This document shows, piece after piece, positions 1-8,845 of a stretch of DNA of 64,000 nt. The stretch lies in the NCBI GenBank assembly GCA_002069025.1, contig MWBK01000120.1, forward strand, positions 13,566 to 77,565, written 5' to 3'. The DNA is from Bacteroidetes bacterium ADurb.Bin302 (lineage in GTDB: Bacteria; Bacteroidota; Bacteroidia; Bacteroidales; Paludibacteraceae). Position 1 is the stretch's first letter. Each line of letters begins with the position of its first letter. Made by a program: the position numbers and the translations under genes. A model generated the notes under the pieces. The model saw only the letters and a program-made list of their open reading frames with translations, was not told where the DNA came from and made no database searches.

Positions 1-394
1 TAGTCAAAAAGGACTCAATCATAATTTCAGCCTCAGCCAATGAAATAAAACGAGCAGGTAATGATATAATATTTGCATCATTATGTTTTCGAGCTAAAAG
101 AGCTATCTCGTTTTTCCAACATAATGCAGCACGAACATTACGATATTTATTAGCCACCATACTAACGCCATTACCGGTTCCGCAAATAGCTATGCCAAAA
201 TCAAACTTTCCTGCATTAATTTCGGCAGCCATCGGATTAATCATATCAGGATAATCAACACTATCAGCAGAGAATGTTCCAAAATCTTTCAATTCGAACA
301 ATTTTGCTCCAAAATACTGTTTAATCTCCTCTTTCAATTCATAACCGGCGTGGTCACAAGCAATAGCAACACTTAAGGTGTCTAAATCTTTCAT
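1..394 (-). CDS. rpiB: Ribose-5-phosphate isomerase B (3' end cut by window edge)
   Basis: Interconverts ribose 5-phosphate and ribulose 5-phosphate in the pentose phosphate pathway. The minus-strand frame reads MKDLDTLSVAIACDHAGYEL and is open to base 1, so about 131 residues of a roughly 145-residue family are visible. Seen are the RpiB/LacAB signatures DHAGYELKE near the N-terminus, SVDYPD, and ICGTGNGVSMVANK with its catalytic Cys in the middle. The start at 394 gives MKDLD; an in-frame ATG at 400 adds only two residues. A TATCTTTG box at 462-455 lies upstream, so the gene probably has its own promoter. The C-terminal end lies outside the window. Confidence 0.9.
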   Translation of the reverse strand, partial: MKDLDTLSVAIACDHAGYELKEEIKQYFGAKLFELKDFGTFSADSVDYPDMINPMAAEINAGKFDFGIAICGTGNGVSMVANKYRNVRAALCWKNEIALLARKHNDANIISLPARFISLAEAEIMIESFLT

Positions 395-454
395 ATACAT
401 CAAGGTTTAAAGGTTTACCTATTCGGGGATATACTATCCCTTGTAAAACAAGAG

Positions 455-488
455 CAAAGATAGCTCAAATCAATGACAAAAAAGCAAA
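455..488 (-). promoter_or_regulatory. Predicted rpiB promoter
   Basis: Read on the minus strand, TATCTTTG at 462-455 matches the Bacteroidetes -7 consensus TAnnTTTG. A TTTG at 488-485 is a plausible -33 element with 22-nt spacing. The first rpiB ATG is about 55-60 nt downstream. Confidence 0.5.
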
Positions 489-521
489 AGAATTTTATTT
501 ATTTCAATAATTATTATGCAA

Positions 522-1745
522 TTATTGAGATAAAACTAAGAAGCCGTGTTCTTTCAAATCTTCCCAAAATAAAGGATACGATTTAGATACAACATTAGGG
601 TTGTTGATTAAAATATTTTGTAAGCACATAGCTGCAGGAGCAAATGCCATTGCCATCCTATGATCATCATAAGTATCTATACTGAACTCGCCTGAAGTTT
701 CTATTTTTAAACCGTTCCAAGACAATTCTCCGATTCCGATTTCCTCTAGCTTAAATCCCATTTTTGCACATTCTTTTTTCAAAGCAGCAATTCTGTCTGT
801 TTCTTTTATTTTTAATGATTGCAATCCACAAAAATTAAATTGTACTCCCAAAAGGCAACATGTAACTACTATGGTTTGAGCCAAATCAGGACAAGAATTA
901 AAGTCGTAGAACAGCTTTTTTACAGGAGTTGATGTTTTTTTTATCCGCACATTACCATTAAGATACTCAGTTTGTACTCCTAATGATTCAAATATTGTTG
1001 CTACCACAGAATCCCCTTGTAAACTATTCTTTGATAGACCTATTAGTTCAAGTTCGGCATTTTCAGTTAGCGAAATTATTTCGTACCAATATGATGCTGC
1101 AGACCAATCATTTTCTACTATATAAGATGTATTCGAATATTTCTGTGGAAATATTTTTATCACATTATCATGCCATACTGTAGAAACCCCAAAACTTTCC
1201 ATCATAGATAAAGTCATCTTAATGTAGGGCTTTGAACTAATTTTTCCGTTCAAATACATATTGATCCCATTTTGAGTATATGGGGCAATCATAAGTAATG
1301 CCGATATATACTGGCTACTAACACTGCCGTCAATTTCAATATCACCACCAATTAGGCTATGACCCTTTATTCTTAATGGAGGAAATCCCTCTTCGTTAAG
1401 ATATTCAATATCTGCTCCTATGTTCCTTAAGGCATCAACTAAAATCTTAATAGGGCGATGTAACATTCGTTCTGATCCGGTAATTTGCCATTCGCCTGCC
1501 TTAAGAGACAAGTAAGCAGTTAAAAATCGCATTGCAGTTCCGGCAGCACCAACATTTATCTCGTTTTTAAAAGAAGACAATGCAGCAACAACTGCATCTG
1601 TATCATCACAACAAGATAGATTTTTTACATCAGAACTTCCGGACAAAGCTTTTAAAATTAATGCTCTGTTTGAAATACTTTTAGAAGCCGGTAATATTAC
1701 GCTTCCGGATATCTTTTTTGATAATATAATACAATTTGATTTCAT
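522..1745 (-). CDS. aroA: 3-phosphoshikimate 1-carboxyvinyltransferase (EPSP synthase)
   Basis: Cytosolic enzyme of the shikimate pathway. It transfers the enolpyruvyl group of PEP to shikimate 3-phosphate on the way to chorismate. The 407-aa product shows the family landmarks in order: PASKSISNRALIL near residue 19, GAAGTAMRFLTA (PEP-binding loop) near 67, HRPI near 95, DGSVSSQY in the middle, KETDRI and DTYDDHRMAMAFAP in the C-terminal half. The length is slightly short for the family (about 410-430) but complete. A TATTTTTG box at 1771-1764 precedes the ATG. Shikimate kinase (aroK) is encoded separately near 47.4 kb, so the pathway is dispersed. Confidence 0.96.
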   Translation of the reverse strand: MKSNCIILSKKISGSVILPASKSISNRALILKALSGSSDVKNLSCCDDTDAVVAALSSFKNEINVGAAGTAMRFLTAYLSLKAGEWQITGSERMLHRPIKILVDALRNIGADIEYLNEEGFPPLRIKGHSLIGGDIEIDGSVSSQYISALLMIAPYTQNGINMYLNGKISSKPYIKMTLSMMESFGVSTVWHDNVIKIFPQKYSNTSYIVENDWSAASYWYEIISLTENAELELIGLSKNSLQGDSVVATIFESLGVQTEYLNGNVRIKKTSTPVKKLFYDFNSCPDLAQTIVVTCCLLGVQFNFCGLQSLKIKETDRIAALKKECAKMGFKLEEIGIGELSWNGLKIETSGEFSIDTYDDHRMAMAFAPAAMCLQNILINNPNVVSKSYPLFWEDLKEHGFLVLSQ

Positions 1746-1763
1746 TTTTGTCTACAATGCCCA

Positions 1764-1771
1764 CAAAAATA
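1764..1771 (-). promoter_or_regulatory. Predicted aroA -7 box
   Basis: TATTTTTG on the minus strand fits TAnnTTTG and lies about 19 nt upstream of the aroA ATG. No convincing -33 TTTG was identified. Confidence 0.4.
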
Positions 1772-1833
1772 TAAAAAAAGGAGCAAAACGGCATCGTTTT
1801 ATTTATTTTTAAGACATGTTGTCAAATTATGAA

Positions 1834-1864
1834 TTTGCCATTTTAGATATTCTGATTAATTTTG
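1834..1864 (+). promoter_or_regulatory. Predicted pckA promoter
   Basis: TTTG at 1834-1837, a 19-nt spacer, then TAATTTTG at 1857-1864: a full match to the Bacteroidetes primary sigma consensus. It predicts a 5' leader of roughly 80 nt before the pckA ATG. Confidence 0.65.
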
Positions 1865-1950
1865 CATCGTGGGTAACAAGGGAGTGACCACATAAAAAAT
1901 TATTAAAGAGAGAAGTTTTTAAACAATAAATCATTTAACTATTTTCAAAC

Positions 1951-3558
1951 ATGGCAAATTTAGATTTAAGCAAGTATGGCATTAACGGAGCCATTGAAGT
2001 ATTACACAATCCTTCATTTGATGTTTTGTATGCAGAAGAGACAAAACCCGGTTTAGAAGGTTTTGAAAAAGGTCAAGTAACAGAGTTAGGAGCAGTAAAC
2101 GTTATGACAGGTGTTTACACAGGTCGTTCTCCTAAAGATAAATTCTTCGTTAAGAATGAAGCAAGCGAAGATAGCCTATGGTGGACATCTGATGAATATA
2201 AAAATGACAACAAACCATGTTCAGAAGCAGCTTGGGCCGACTTAAAAGCTAAGGCAGTAAAACAACTTTCAGGCAAACGTCTATTTGTAATAGATACTTT
2301 CTGTGGAGCTAACCCTGCAACACGATTAAAAGTTCGTTTTATAATGGAAGTAGCTTGGCAAGCACACTTCGTAGCAAATATGTTTATTCGCCCAACAGAT
2401 CAAGAATTAGCTAACTACGGCGAACCTGATTTTGTATCTTTCAACGCAGCAAAAGCAAAAGTTGAAAACTTTAAAGAATTAGGATTAAATTCAGAAACTG
2501 CTACCGTATTTAATTTGAAAACAAAAGAACAAGTTATTTTGAACACATGGTATGGTGGCGAAATGAAAAAAGGTATTTTCTCTATCATGAACTACCTTAA
2601 CCCATTGAAGGGTATAGCTTCTATGCACTGCTCTGCTAACACAGACAAAGCAGGTACTAGTACAGCTATTTTCTTTGGTTTATCAGGAACAGGAAAAACA
2701 ACTTTGTCAACAGATCCAAAACGTTTACTTATTGGTGATGACGAGCATGGTTGGGACAACGAAGGTGTATTCAACTATGAAGGTGGATGCTACGCTAAAG
2801 TTATCAATCTTGATAAAGATAGCGAACCTGATATTTACAAAGCAATTCGTCGCGATGCTTTGCTAGAAAATGTTACTGTTGATGCAAATGGAAAAATTGA
2901 TTTCAATGATAAGAGCGTAACAGAAAACACACGTGTTTCATATCCTATCGAACATATTGAAAACATCGTTAAACCTGTATCGAAAGGTCCTCACGCAAAA
3001 CAAGTTATTTTCTTGTCAGCTGATGCTTTCGGAGTATTACCTCCTGTATCGATTTTGACACCTGAACAAACAAAATATTATTTCTTATCAGGATTTACAG
3101 CAAAATTAGCAGGTACAGAACGTGGAATTACAGAACCTACCCCAACATTCTCTGCTTGCTTTGGTGCAGCATTCTTAAGTTTACATCCTACAAAATATGG
3201 TGAGGAGTTGGTTAAGAAAATGGAAATGACAGGTGCAAAAGCATACTTAGTTAACACAGGTTGGAATGGAACAGGAAAACGTATTTCTATTAAAGATACT
3301 CGTGGTATAATCGATGCTATCTTAGACGGAAGTATAGACAAAGCTCCTACAAAACAAATCCCTATGTTTGACTTCAAAGTGCCAACAGCATTACCTAACG
3401 TAGATCCTAAGATTTTGGATCCTCGCGACACTTATGCAAGCGCATCTCAATGGGACGAAAAAGCTAAAGATTTAGCAGCACGTTTCATCAAGAACTTTGC
3501 TAAATTCGAAGGTAACGAAGCCGGAAAAGCATTAGTTGCTGCCGGTCCTAAATTGTAA
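1951..3558 (+). CDS. pckA: Phosphoenolpyruvate carboxykinase (ATP)
   Basis: Interconverts oxaloacetate plus ATP with PEP plus CO2 plus ADP; in anaerobic Bacteroidales it commonly runs towards oxaloacetate for succinate fermentation (family knowledge). The 535-aa length is typical. Visible motifs: the substrate region TGRSPKDKF near residues 57-65, the kinase-1a P-loop GLSGTGKTT around 243-251, GDDEHGWD just after it (metal and adenine site region), and the C-terminal [13 protein letters not shown] region. It has a strong promoter match upstream and a rho-independent terminator downstream, so it is probably monocistronic and well expressed. The start is the only ATG that fits the N-terminal homology. 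Confidence 0.97.
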   Translation: MANLDLSKYGINGAIEVLHNPSFDVLYAEETKPGLEGFEKGQVTELGAVNVMTGVYTGRSPKDKFFVKNEASEDSLWWTSDEYKNDNKPCSEAAWADLKAKAVKQLSGKRLFVIDTFCGANPATRLKVRFIMEVAWQAHFVANMFIRPTDQELANYGEPDFVSFNAAKAKVENFKELGLNSETATVFNLKTKEQVILNTWYGGEMKKGIFSIMNYLNPLKGIASMHCSANTDKAGTSTAIFFGLSGTGKTTLSTDPKRLLIGDDEHGWDNEGVFNYEGGCYAKVINLDKDSEPDIYKAIRRDALLENVTVDANGKIDFNDKSVTENTRVSYPIEHIENIVKPVSKGPHAKQVIFLSADAFGVLPPVSILTPEQTKYYFLSGFTAKLAGTERGITEPTPTFSACFGAAFLSLHPTKYGEELVKKMEMTGAKAYLVNTGWNGTGKRISIKDTRGIIDAILDGSIDKAPTKQIPMFDFKVPTALPNVDPKILDPRDTYASASQWDEKAKDLAARFIKNFAKFEGNEAGKALVAAGPKL

Positions 3559-3579
3559 TTGATTAATCTTTTTATTAAT

Positions 3580-3614
3580 AATAGCCCCGAAGTTTAAGAC
3601 TTTCGGGGCTATTT
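3580..3614 (+). terminator. Rho-independent terminator after pckA
   Basis: A GC-rich hairpin with arms near AATAGCCCCGAA and TTTCGGGGCTATTT is followed by T/A-rich sequence, 22 nt after the pckA stop. Confidence 0.8.
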
Positions 3615-3622
3615 ATTTATTT

Positions 3623-3651
3623 AATATGGATGTAAGTTTTACATCCATATT
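3623..3651. promoter_or_regulatory. Perfect 13-bp inverted repeat upstream of parE
   Basis: AATATGGATGTAA (3623-3635) and its exact reverse complement (3639-3651) are separated by 3 nt. The palindrome ends 14 nt before the predicted parE -7 box and covers where the -33 element should be. It could be an operator for a dimeric regulator or a second hairpin behind the pckA terminator. No regulator gene is adjacent. Confidence 0.5.
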
Positions 3652-3665
3652 TTACAAAAAAATAC

Positions 3666-3673
3666 TAACTTTG
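3666..3673 (+). promoter_or_regulatory. Predicted parE -7 box
   Basis: TAACTTTG fits TAnnTTTG, 43 nt before the ATG at 3717. No TTTG -33 element is seen; that position is occupied by the 13-bp palindrome. Confidence 0.5.
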
Positions 3674-3716
3674 CAGTTAGCATAACATCATACTTTTAAA
3701 AACAATAATTTGATAT

Positions 3717-5621
3717 ATGATTGAAGATACCTCATTGATATTACAAGATCTAAAATTCAAAAACACATATACAGACGATTCGATTAAAACTCTGGAGGGA
3801 CTTGAACATATCCGCTTAAGACCTGGTATGTACATTGGAAAATTGGGTAATGGTGAATATGCTGATGATGGTATTTATGTTCTTTTAAAAGAAGTTGTAG
3901 ATAATTCTATTGACGAATTTCGTATGAAATTCGGAAACCATATTGACATTAGTATTAATGGTCAAGAGGTTTCTGTCAGAGACTATGGAAGAGGTATCCC
4001 ACAAGGCAAATTAGTAGATTGTGTATCAATAATCAACACAGGTGGAAAATTCGACTCTCAAAACTTCCAAAAGTCTATTGGATTAAATGGAGTTGGCACA
4101 AAAGCTGTAAATGCTTTGTCTTCGCATTTCGTTGCTACGTCATTTAGAAATGGTATGGTAAAGCGTGCGGAATTCACTAATGGCAGATTATCTCAAGAAT
4201 CTGATTTAGAACCTACAACCGAAAAAGATGGAACTCTTATAACTTTTTCGCCTGACAGCTCTGAAAAATTATTCGGTAATTATCAATTTAAGAACGAATT
4301 CATCGAAACAATGCTGCGTAACTACAGCTATTTGAATCCGGGACTTACTCTTAGCTTTAATGGCACAAGGTTTTCGTCAAAGAATGGATTACTTGACCTT
4401 CTAAACGAAAACATAACTGCCGAAACCATATATCCAATAGTTCACTTACAAGGCGAGGATATAGAAATAGCGTTTACACACACAGAACAATACGGAGAAG
4501 AATACTACTCTTTTGTAAATGGTCAGCATACAACACAAGGAGGTACTCATCAATCAGCATTTCGCGAAGCCTTTGCTAGAACTATAAAAGAATTTTACAA
4601 TAAGAATATAGATTATGCCGATATTCGAAATGGTTTTTCTGCAGCAATTTCTATAGCAGTTCAAGAACCTGTATTCGAGTCTCAAACAAAGATTAAACTT
4701 GGGTCTAAAGACATGGGACCCGATGGACCTTCCGTTAATAAATTTATTTCAGATTTTGTAAAAAAAGAGGTCGATAATTACCTACATAAGAATCCAGAAG
4801 TTGCAGACATCTTATTACGCAAGATTTTAGACTCGGAGAAAGAGCGAAAAGCTATTGCAGGCGTTTCAAAACAAGCGAAAGAAAGAGCCAAGAAGGCTAA
4901 TTTACACAATCGTAAATTAAGAGATTGTCGTTTCCATCTTAACGATGGTAAGGATGAAGAAAAGAAATTGGCGAGTTGCATCTTTATTACTGAGGGTGAC
5001 TCTGCAAGTGGCTCTATAACAAAGAGCCGCGATGTTAATACACAAGCAGTATTCAGTTTAAGAGGGAAACCGCTTAATAGTTTCGGACTAACAAAGAAAG
5101 TAGTTTACGAAAACGAAGAATTTAACTTATTACAAGCTGCACTGAATATTGAAGACGGTTTAGACGGATTGAGATATAATAAGGTTATAATCGCAACAGA
5201 TGCCGATGATGATGGCATGCACATAAGATTACTAATTCTTAATTTCTTTCTTCAATTTTTCCCTGATTTGGTAAAAAGCGGACATGTGTATATACTGCAA
5301 ACTCCACTATTTCGTGTTCGCGACAAAAAAGAAACGTTTTACTGTTATACAGACGAAGAACGTATAAATGCAATTAACAAGCTTGGTAAGAAGGCAGAAA
5401 TAACAAGATTTAAAGGTTTAGGTGAAATCTCACCTGATGAGTTTGTTCATTTTATAGGCAAAGACATAAGATTGGATCAAGTAAGTTTACGTAAGGAAGA
5501 TGCTCTTGCCACACTGCTTAGCTTCTACATGGGTAAAAATACGCCTGAAAGACAAGATTTTATAATTCAAAATCTACGTATTGAAGATGACTTAGAAGAA
5601 GATTTATTAAGCACTGATTAA
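3717..5621 (+). CDS. parE: DNA topoisomerase IV subunit B
   Basis: ATPase subunit of the type IIA topoisomerase that decatenates chromosomes. The 634-aa product shows the GHKL ATPase N-terminus with EVVDNSIDE, the G-loop YGRGIP and [14 protein letters not shown]. The transducer domain and the TOPRIM domain follow, with EGDSASGSI and [12 protein letters not shown] (metal-binding acidic residues), and then a short C-terminal tail. ParE rather than GyrB is favoured by the [11 protein letters not shown] start and [19 protein letters not shown], a form I associate with Bacteroidetes ParE. The ParC partner is not in the window. It may carry a regulated promoter, given the upstream palindrome. Confidence 0.88.
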   Translation: MIEDTSLILQDLKFKNTYTDDSIKTLEGLEHIRLRPGMYIGKLGNGEYADDGIYVLLKEVVDNSIDEFRMKFGNHIDISINGQEVSVRDYGRGIPQGKLVDCVSIINTGGKFDSQNFQKSIGLNGVGTKAVNALSSHFVATSFRNGMVKRAEFTNGRLSQESDLEPTTEKDGTLITFSPDSSEKLFGNYQFKNEFIETMLRNYSYLNPGLTLSFNGTRFSSKNGLLDLLNENITAETIYPIVHLQGEDIEIAFTHTEQYGEEYYSFVNGQHTTQGGTHQSAFREAFARTIKEFYNKNIDYADIRNGFSAAISIAVQEPVFESQTKIKLGSKDMGPDGPSVNKFISDFVKKEVDNYLHKNPEVADILLRKILDSEKERKAIAGVSKQAKERAKKANLHNRKLRDCRFHLNDGKDEEKKLASCIFITEGDSASGSITKSRDVNTQAVFSLRGKPLNSFGLTKKVVYENEEFNLLQAALNIEDGLDGLRYNKVIIATDADDDGMHIRLLILNFFLQFFPDLVKSGHVYILQTPLFRVRDKKETFYCYTDEERINAINKLGKKAEITRFKGLGEISPDEFVHFIGKDIRLDQVSLRKEDALATLLSFYMGKNTPERQDFIIQNLRIEDDLEEDLLSTD

Positions 5622-5705
5622 AAAAAACAAAGGTTTTATTTTTTAAGTAAGAAAATTATTATTTCCTTTGTAACACAAATTAGACATAAACAAAAAATAA
5701 ACAAT

Positions 5706-5888
5706 ATGAAAAATTTAGGTATTTTAGTAGTAATTTTAGGTGCATTGGCGCTTATTATTCCATCATTTGCTAATTTTGAATCAAACACAACATTAGCTAT
5801 CGGATTAGCATTACTAATTATAGGCATTGTAATACATATAATTGTTAGCAGAAAAAGTTTAGATTCAGACAATAAAACAAAAAAATAA
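5706..5888 (+). CDS. Small two-helix membrane protein, function unknown
   Basis: A 60-aa protein with two predicted membrane helices (about residues 4-21 and 29-48) joined by a short Asn/Ser/Thr-containing loop, and a charged Lys-rich tail. No known domain is recognised. The reading frame is supported by its own spacing from parE (84 nt) and by a strong hairpin terminator 26 nt downstream. The long minus-strand frame over the same bases is a shadow. Many Bacteroidales carry small inner-membrane proteins like this, but I cannot assign a role. Confidence 0.7.
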   Translation: MKNLGILVVILGALALIIPSFANFESNTTLAIGLALLIIGIVIHIIVSRKSLDSDNKTKK

Positions 5889-5914
5889 CTTGACAATTAC
5901 ATAATAAATAATTC

Positions 5915-5941
5915 AAGCCTCCTTTGTTAAAGGAGGCTTTT
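5915..5941 (+). terminator. Terminator / leader hairpin before the BASS transporter gene
   Basis: A perfect 11-bp stem (AAGCCTCCTTT and AAAGGAGGCTT) with a 3-nt loop is followed by T's. It ends the small membrane protein transcript but sits only 14 nt before the next ATG, and its 3' arm contains AAAGGAGG, an ideal Shine-Dalgarno sequence. Confidence 0.75.
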
Positions 5942-5954
5942 GTATTAATCAGCC

Positions 5955-6863
5955 ATGATACAAAAACTCATACGTTTCATAAAAGATTGGACTCTATTAT
6001 TAGCACTAATCTTTGGTTTTATTTTCAATCACTTCTTCGGATACGTTGCTTCTACATACACGGAAATAATTCCTACTCTTATTTTTTGTATGTTATTGCT
6101 TTCCTTTTCTAAATTAGAAGGTGGTACTATTAAGTCTCCATTTCTGCATATAATTTTATTAGGACTACAATTAATCTTTGGCATTTCATCATATTATATT
6201 TTCAAACACTTTAATGTAGACTTGGCAGAAGGAATAATGATTATTATTCTGGTATCTACTGCTACTTCAGCACCCGTTGTAGTAAATCTGATGAAGGGCA
6301 AAATTGAATTTATTACACAGTATTTACTATTAAGCAGCATTTCTGCATCAATATTTTTACCGATTTGGTTTTCGTGGATTAATCATGGTTTTGAAAACTC
6401 ATTTTGGAGCTCTTTTACGCGCATTGCAACATATACCTTGCCAACGATACTCTTCCCTTTAGTTATAGCATTATGCACGCGTAAATTCGCACCTAAGACA
6501 CATACTTACATACGGAAATGCACATCGGCTACATATTATATGTGGGCTTTTGCACTTATGATACTTATTGGCAGCGCTGTAAACTCATTTTTAACGCAAG
6601 ATAATCCTAATTATCTATTCGCAATAATTGCCTTTATAGCTGCATTTATTATCTGCTCTGCGCAACTAATTATAGGTAAACTTATAGGACGCAAATATGA
6701 CGAAAGTATTGGCGCAGGACAAGCAATAGCTCAGAAAAATACAGTACTGGCAATATGGCTTTCTGGCTCATTTTTATCACCTATGGCATCACTTGTTCCA
6801 ACTATGTATATTATTGCACAGAACATTATTAATTCATTACAAATAAAAAAGGCCACCAAATAG
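5955..6863 (+). CDS. BASS (bile acid:sodium symporter)-type membrane transporter
   Basis: A 302-aa inner-membrane protein with about nine to ten hydrophobic helices, matching the usual size of BASS/SBF symporters. The most diagnostic stretch is near residues 255-285: GAGQAIAQKNTVLAIWLSGS followed by SPMASLVPTMYII, corresponding to the conserved crossover region of SBF-like transporters. STATSAPVVVNLM in the first half fits the other crossover. The substrate cannot be inferred. The start ATG follows a terminator-like hairpin by 14 nt. No promoter is visible between the hairpin and the gene, so expression may depend on read-through. The stop codon is embedded in the downstream terminator. Confidence 0.75.
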   Translation: MIQKLIRFIKDWTLLLALIFGFIFNHFFGYVASTYTEIIPTLIFCMLLLSFSKLEGGTIKSPFLHIILLGLQLIFGISSYYIFKHFNVDLAEGIMIIILVSTATSAPVVVNLMKGKIEFITQYLLLSSISASIFLPIWFSWINHGFENSFWSSFTRIATYTLPTILFPLVIALCTRKFAPKTHTYIRKCTSATYYMWAFALMILIGSAVNSFLTQDNPNYLFAIIAFIAAFIICSAQLIIGKLIGRKYDESIGAGQAIAQKNTVLAIWLSGSFLSPMASLVPTMYIIAQNIINSLQIKKATK

Positions 6864-6875
6864 GTGACCTTTTTT
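6845..6875. terminator. Bidirectional terminator between convergent genes
   Basis: A roughly 12-bp stem with one mismatch (AAAAAGGCCACC pairs with GGTGACCTTTTT), with A-runs and T-runs on both sides. It overlaps the 3' end of the plus-strand transporter and faces the minus-strand TPR lipoprotein gene. Confidence 0.75.
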
Positions 6876-6893
6876 ACTATATAGAAATAAAAC

Positions 6894-8576
6894 TTATTTC
6901 ACTACATTTTTGAATGAATCTAATGTCCAGTATTTACCGAACTCAAGATCAGATTTTGCGCGAGCTGAGTAATTAGCATCTAAACTGATTGCTTGTGATA
7001 AATTTGAATAAACTTGAGCGTCGTTTGCTGTACGAGCACTGCATACTGCCAATAAATAATATGTTGTAGCATCTTTTTCGCTAACATTATTCAATATAGA
7101 GATTGCTTTGTCGTTGTTGTTTACCAACATTTGAGCTAAAGCAGCATTGTTTGTGCTTGCATTGCCAAATGCGCTAACAGCCTTAGCATATTCACCTTGT
7201 TGGATGTACATTAGTCCTTGTCCTTCACCTAATTGTTCAACACCTGCAGCTTTACCAAAATATTGTTGAGCTTGGTTTGGTTGATTTTCTTCCAAAGCAA
7301 CTAAGCCTAAGTTGAAGTTGGTTTCAGGTTCGTTAGCACCACCATTATTAACTGAGTTATTCAAGGCTGATTTTGTAGCACTTAAGTCACCTTTTGCAAA
7401 ATTAACAGCACCTTGGTTGTTTTGAGTTCTCCAATCTGAAGGATTTTGAGCAGCATTTGCAGCTGTAAATTTAGCAGCATCTTCCTTATTTCCTGAAGTG
7501 CAAGCTAATTTTGCTGCATACAGCAACTCTTCTACAGTCAAAGAATCTGAATTTGATTTAGCTATTTCTAACAATTCTGCATCTGTTTTACCAGCTACAT
7601 TTATAGTTAAAGCTAAATGAGAACGACGTAATTTAGGAAGAATATCAGAAGCTAATTCTGTGTAAGCAGCAGATAAGTTCTTGATTTCTTTTTCACGTTG
7701 TTCAGCATCTTGGTATGCACCTAAAACACGTAAAATAAGATCTTTATCTTTCACGCTTGATTCTTGAACCAATTTTTGGAATCCATCCCAATCTTGAGCA
7801 ATATATTTTGCATCGATAGCAGCTTGATTCTTTTGTTTTTTCAAGAAGGCTTGTGTATTTTTTTCACGAGATGCAGCTAATTTTTCATTTAATTCATAAC
7901 CACCATCGGGAGATGCAGCAGAAACTAAAGTTAAGCCTTCAACTGTGCGTTTTGCATCATTTTGAGCATCTGCAGCGACTTTATTCAAAGCTTTAACATC
8001 ATCATTACATTTAACGTCTGATTTTTGGATAGCGAACATAATACTAGCTTCTGTTACTTCCTTAGTGTCGCGAACAAATTTATCTTTTGCGAAAGCAGGA
8101 GAAACAGAAGAAGCATCAGCCAATGTAGATGTTGCAATACATCCTATTGCGATGTCAACCTCAGGAACTTGTACTTCTTTGCCATTCAAAGTTGCTTTAA
8201 AACGCAAAGATAGAACTGACTCTGCCATTTCCGGAATATAAACAAAAGAGAAACCTTGTGTTACTGTACCGCCGGCTTTGTATTGAATAGTTTCGTCATT
8301 ACCTTGCACTTTTGTACCTTGATATGATACAGGAGTTCCTAAAGCTTCACCACCATTATATTTCAATACAGGGGTTACTTCTACAACTGCCTTTTCAGCA
8401 AAATATTTTTCAGGGAAATTGGCTGTAATGGTTCCTTCAACCTTACCTGCCTTTACTTCTAGTGGATTTGGATTAACCGTGAAATACTCTGCTTTCATCG
8501 GGCCCAATTTTTGACACGATGCAAACGCTGCAACTAGCAACATTCCCATACCAACACGTAATAGACTTTTTTTCAT
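6894..8576 (-). CDS. TPR-containing lipoprotein with OmpA-like segment
   Basis: A predicted lipoprotein of 560 aa; the start chosen is MKKSLLRVG. The signal peptide ends in lipobox FASC with the lipidated Cys at residue 21. Residues about 30-190 are a beta-rich region of unknown family. A segment with LTLVSAASPDGGYELNEKLA and nearby Arg/Lys residues resembles the OmpA C-terminal peptidoglycan-binding fold. The C-terminal third contains TPR-like repeats (for example NNQGAVNFAKGDLSATKSAL and NFNLGLVALEENQPNQAQQY). A longer frame begins 30 codons upstream, but a TATCTTTG promoter box lies inside that extension, so the ATG at 8576 is preferred. It resembles exported TPR proteins of Bacteroides and Porphyromonas; its precise role is unknown. 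Confidence 0.8.
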   Translation of the reverse strand: MKKSLLRVGMGMLLVAAFASCQKLGPMKAEYFTVNPNPLEVKAGKVEGTITANFPEKYFAEKAVVEVTPVLKYNGGEALGTPVSYQGTKVQGNDETIQYKAGGTVTQGFSFVYIPEMAESVLSLRFKATLNGKEVQVPEVDIAIGCIATSTLADASSVSPAFAKDKFVRDTKEVTEASIMFAIQKSDVKCNDDVKALNKVAADAQNDAKRTVEGLTLVSAASPDGGYELNEKLAASREKNTQAFLKKQKNQAAIDAKYIAQDWDGFQKLVQESSVKDKDLILRVLGAYQDAEQREKEIKNLSAAYTELASDILPKLRRSHLALTINVAGKTDAELLEIAKSNSDSLTVEELLYAAKLACTSGNKEDAAKFTAANAAQNPSDWRTQNNQGAVNFAKGDLSATKSALNNSVNNGGANEPETNFNLGLVALEENQPNQAQQYFGKAAGVEQLGEGQGLMYIQQGEYAKAVSAFGNASTNNAALAQMLVNNNDKAISILNNVSEKDATTYYLLAVCSARTANDAQVYSNLSQAISLDANYSARAKSDLEFGKYWTLDSFKNVVK

Positions 8577-8635
8577 GACCTTTTGTTTTAATAATGATTT
8601 CAATAAATATTCAGTTTCATAAAATTTCAATAGAG

Positions 8636-8666
8636 CAAAGATATGCAATATTGGATAAAAACACAA
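8636..8666 (-). promoter_or_regulatory. Predicted promoter of the TPR lipoprotein gene
   Basis: TATCTTTG at 8643-8636 has a TTG at 8666-8664 spaced by 20 nt on the minus strand. It is located inside the longest possible open frame, which supports the downstream start at 8576. Confidence 0.55.
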
Positions 8667-8720
8667 TAAAAAGTTTGTTTTTCTTACAAAAAGGTTAAAA
8701 AAAATAAGTATTTGCGGCTA

Positions 8721-8767
8721 TTTAACCCTTTTTGGCTTGCATAGTCTAATGTAAATGCTCATTTTTG
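8721..8767. repeat. 47-bp perfect direct repeat, left copy
   Basis: Identical over 47 bases to 16332-16378, with no similarity beyond either edge. It contains TTTGGCTTGCATAG and ends in CATTTTTG, which resembles a weak -33/-7 promoter pair. The two copies bracket about 7.56 kb of plus-strand transporter genes. Confidence 0.95.
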
Positions 8768-8845
8768 CATCCCAATGGAATTTAAAGTTTTACCATATAT
8801 CACTATATACTACGCTAATGGAAGCGTATAAACAATCATCAAGTA

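Noticed and set aside
3078..3431. 117-codon minus-strand open frame inside pckA
   Set aside because: It lies wholly within a strongly conserved gene on the other strand, has no family-like sequence and no promoter, and is a shadow.
8721..8767. 47-bp repeat as a CRISPR repeat
   Set aside because: There are only two copies, 7.6 kb apart, with no spacers and no cas genes.
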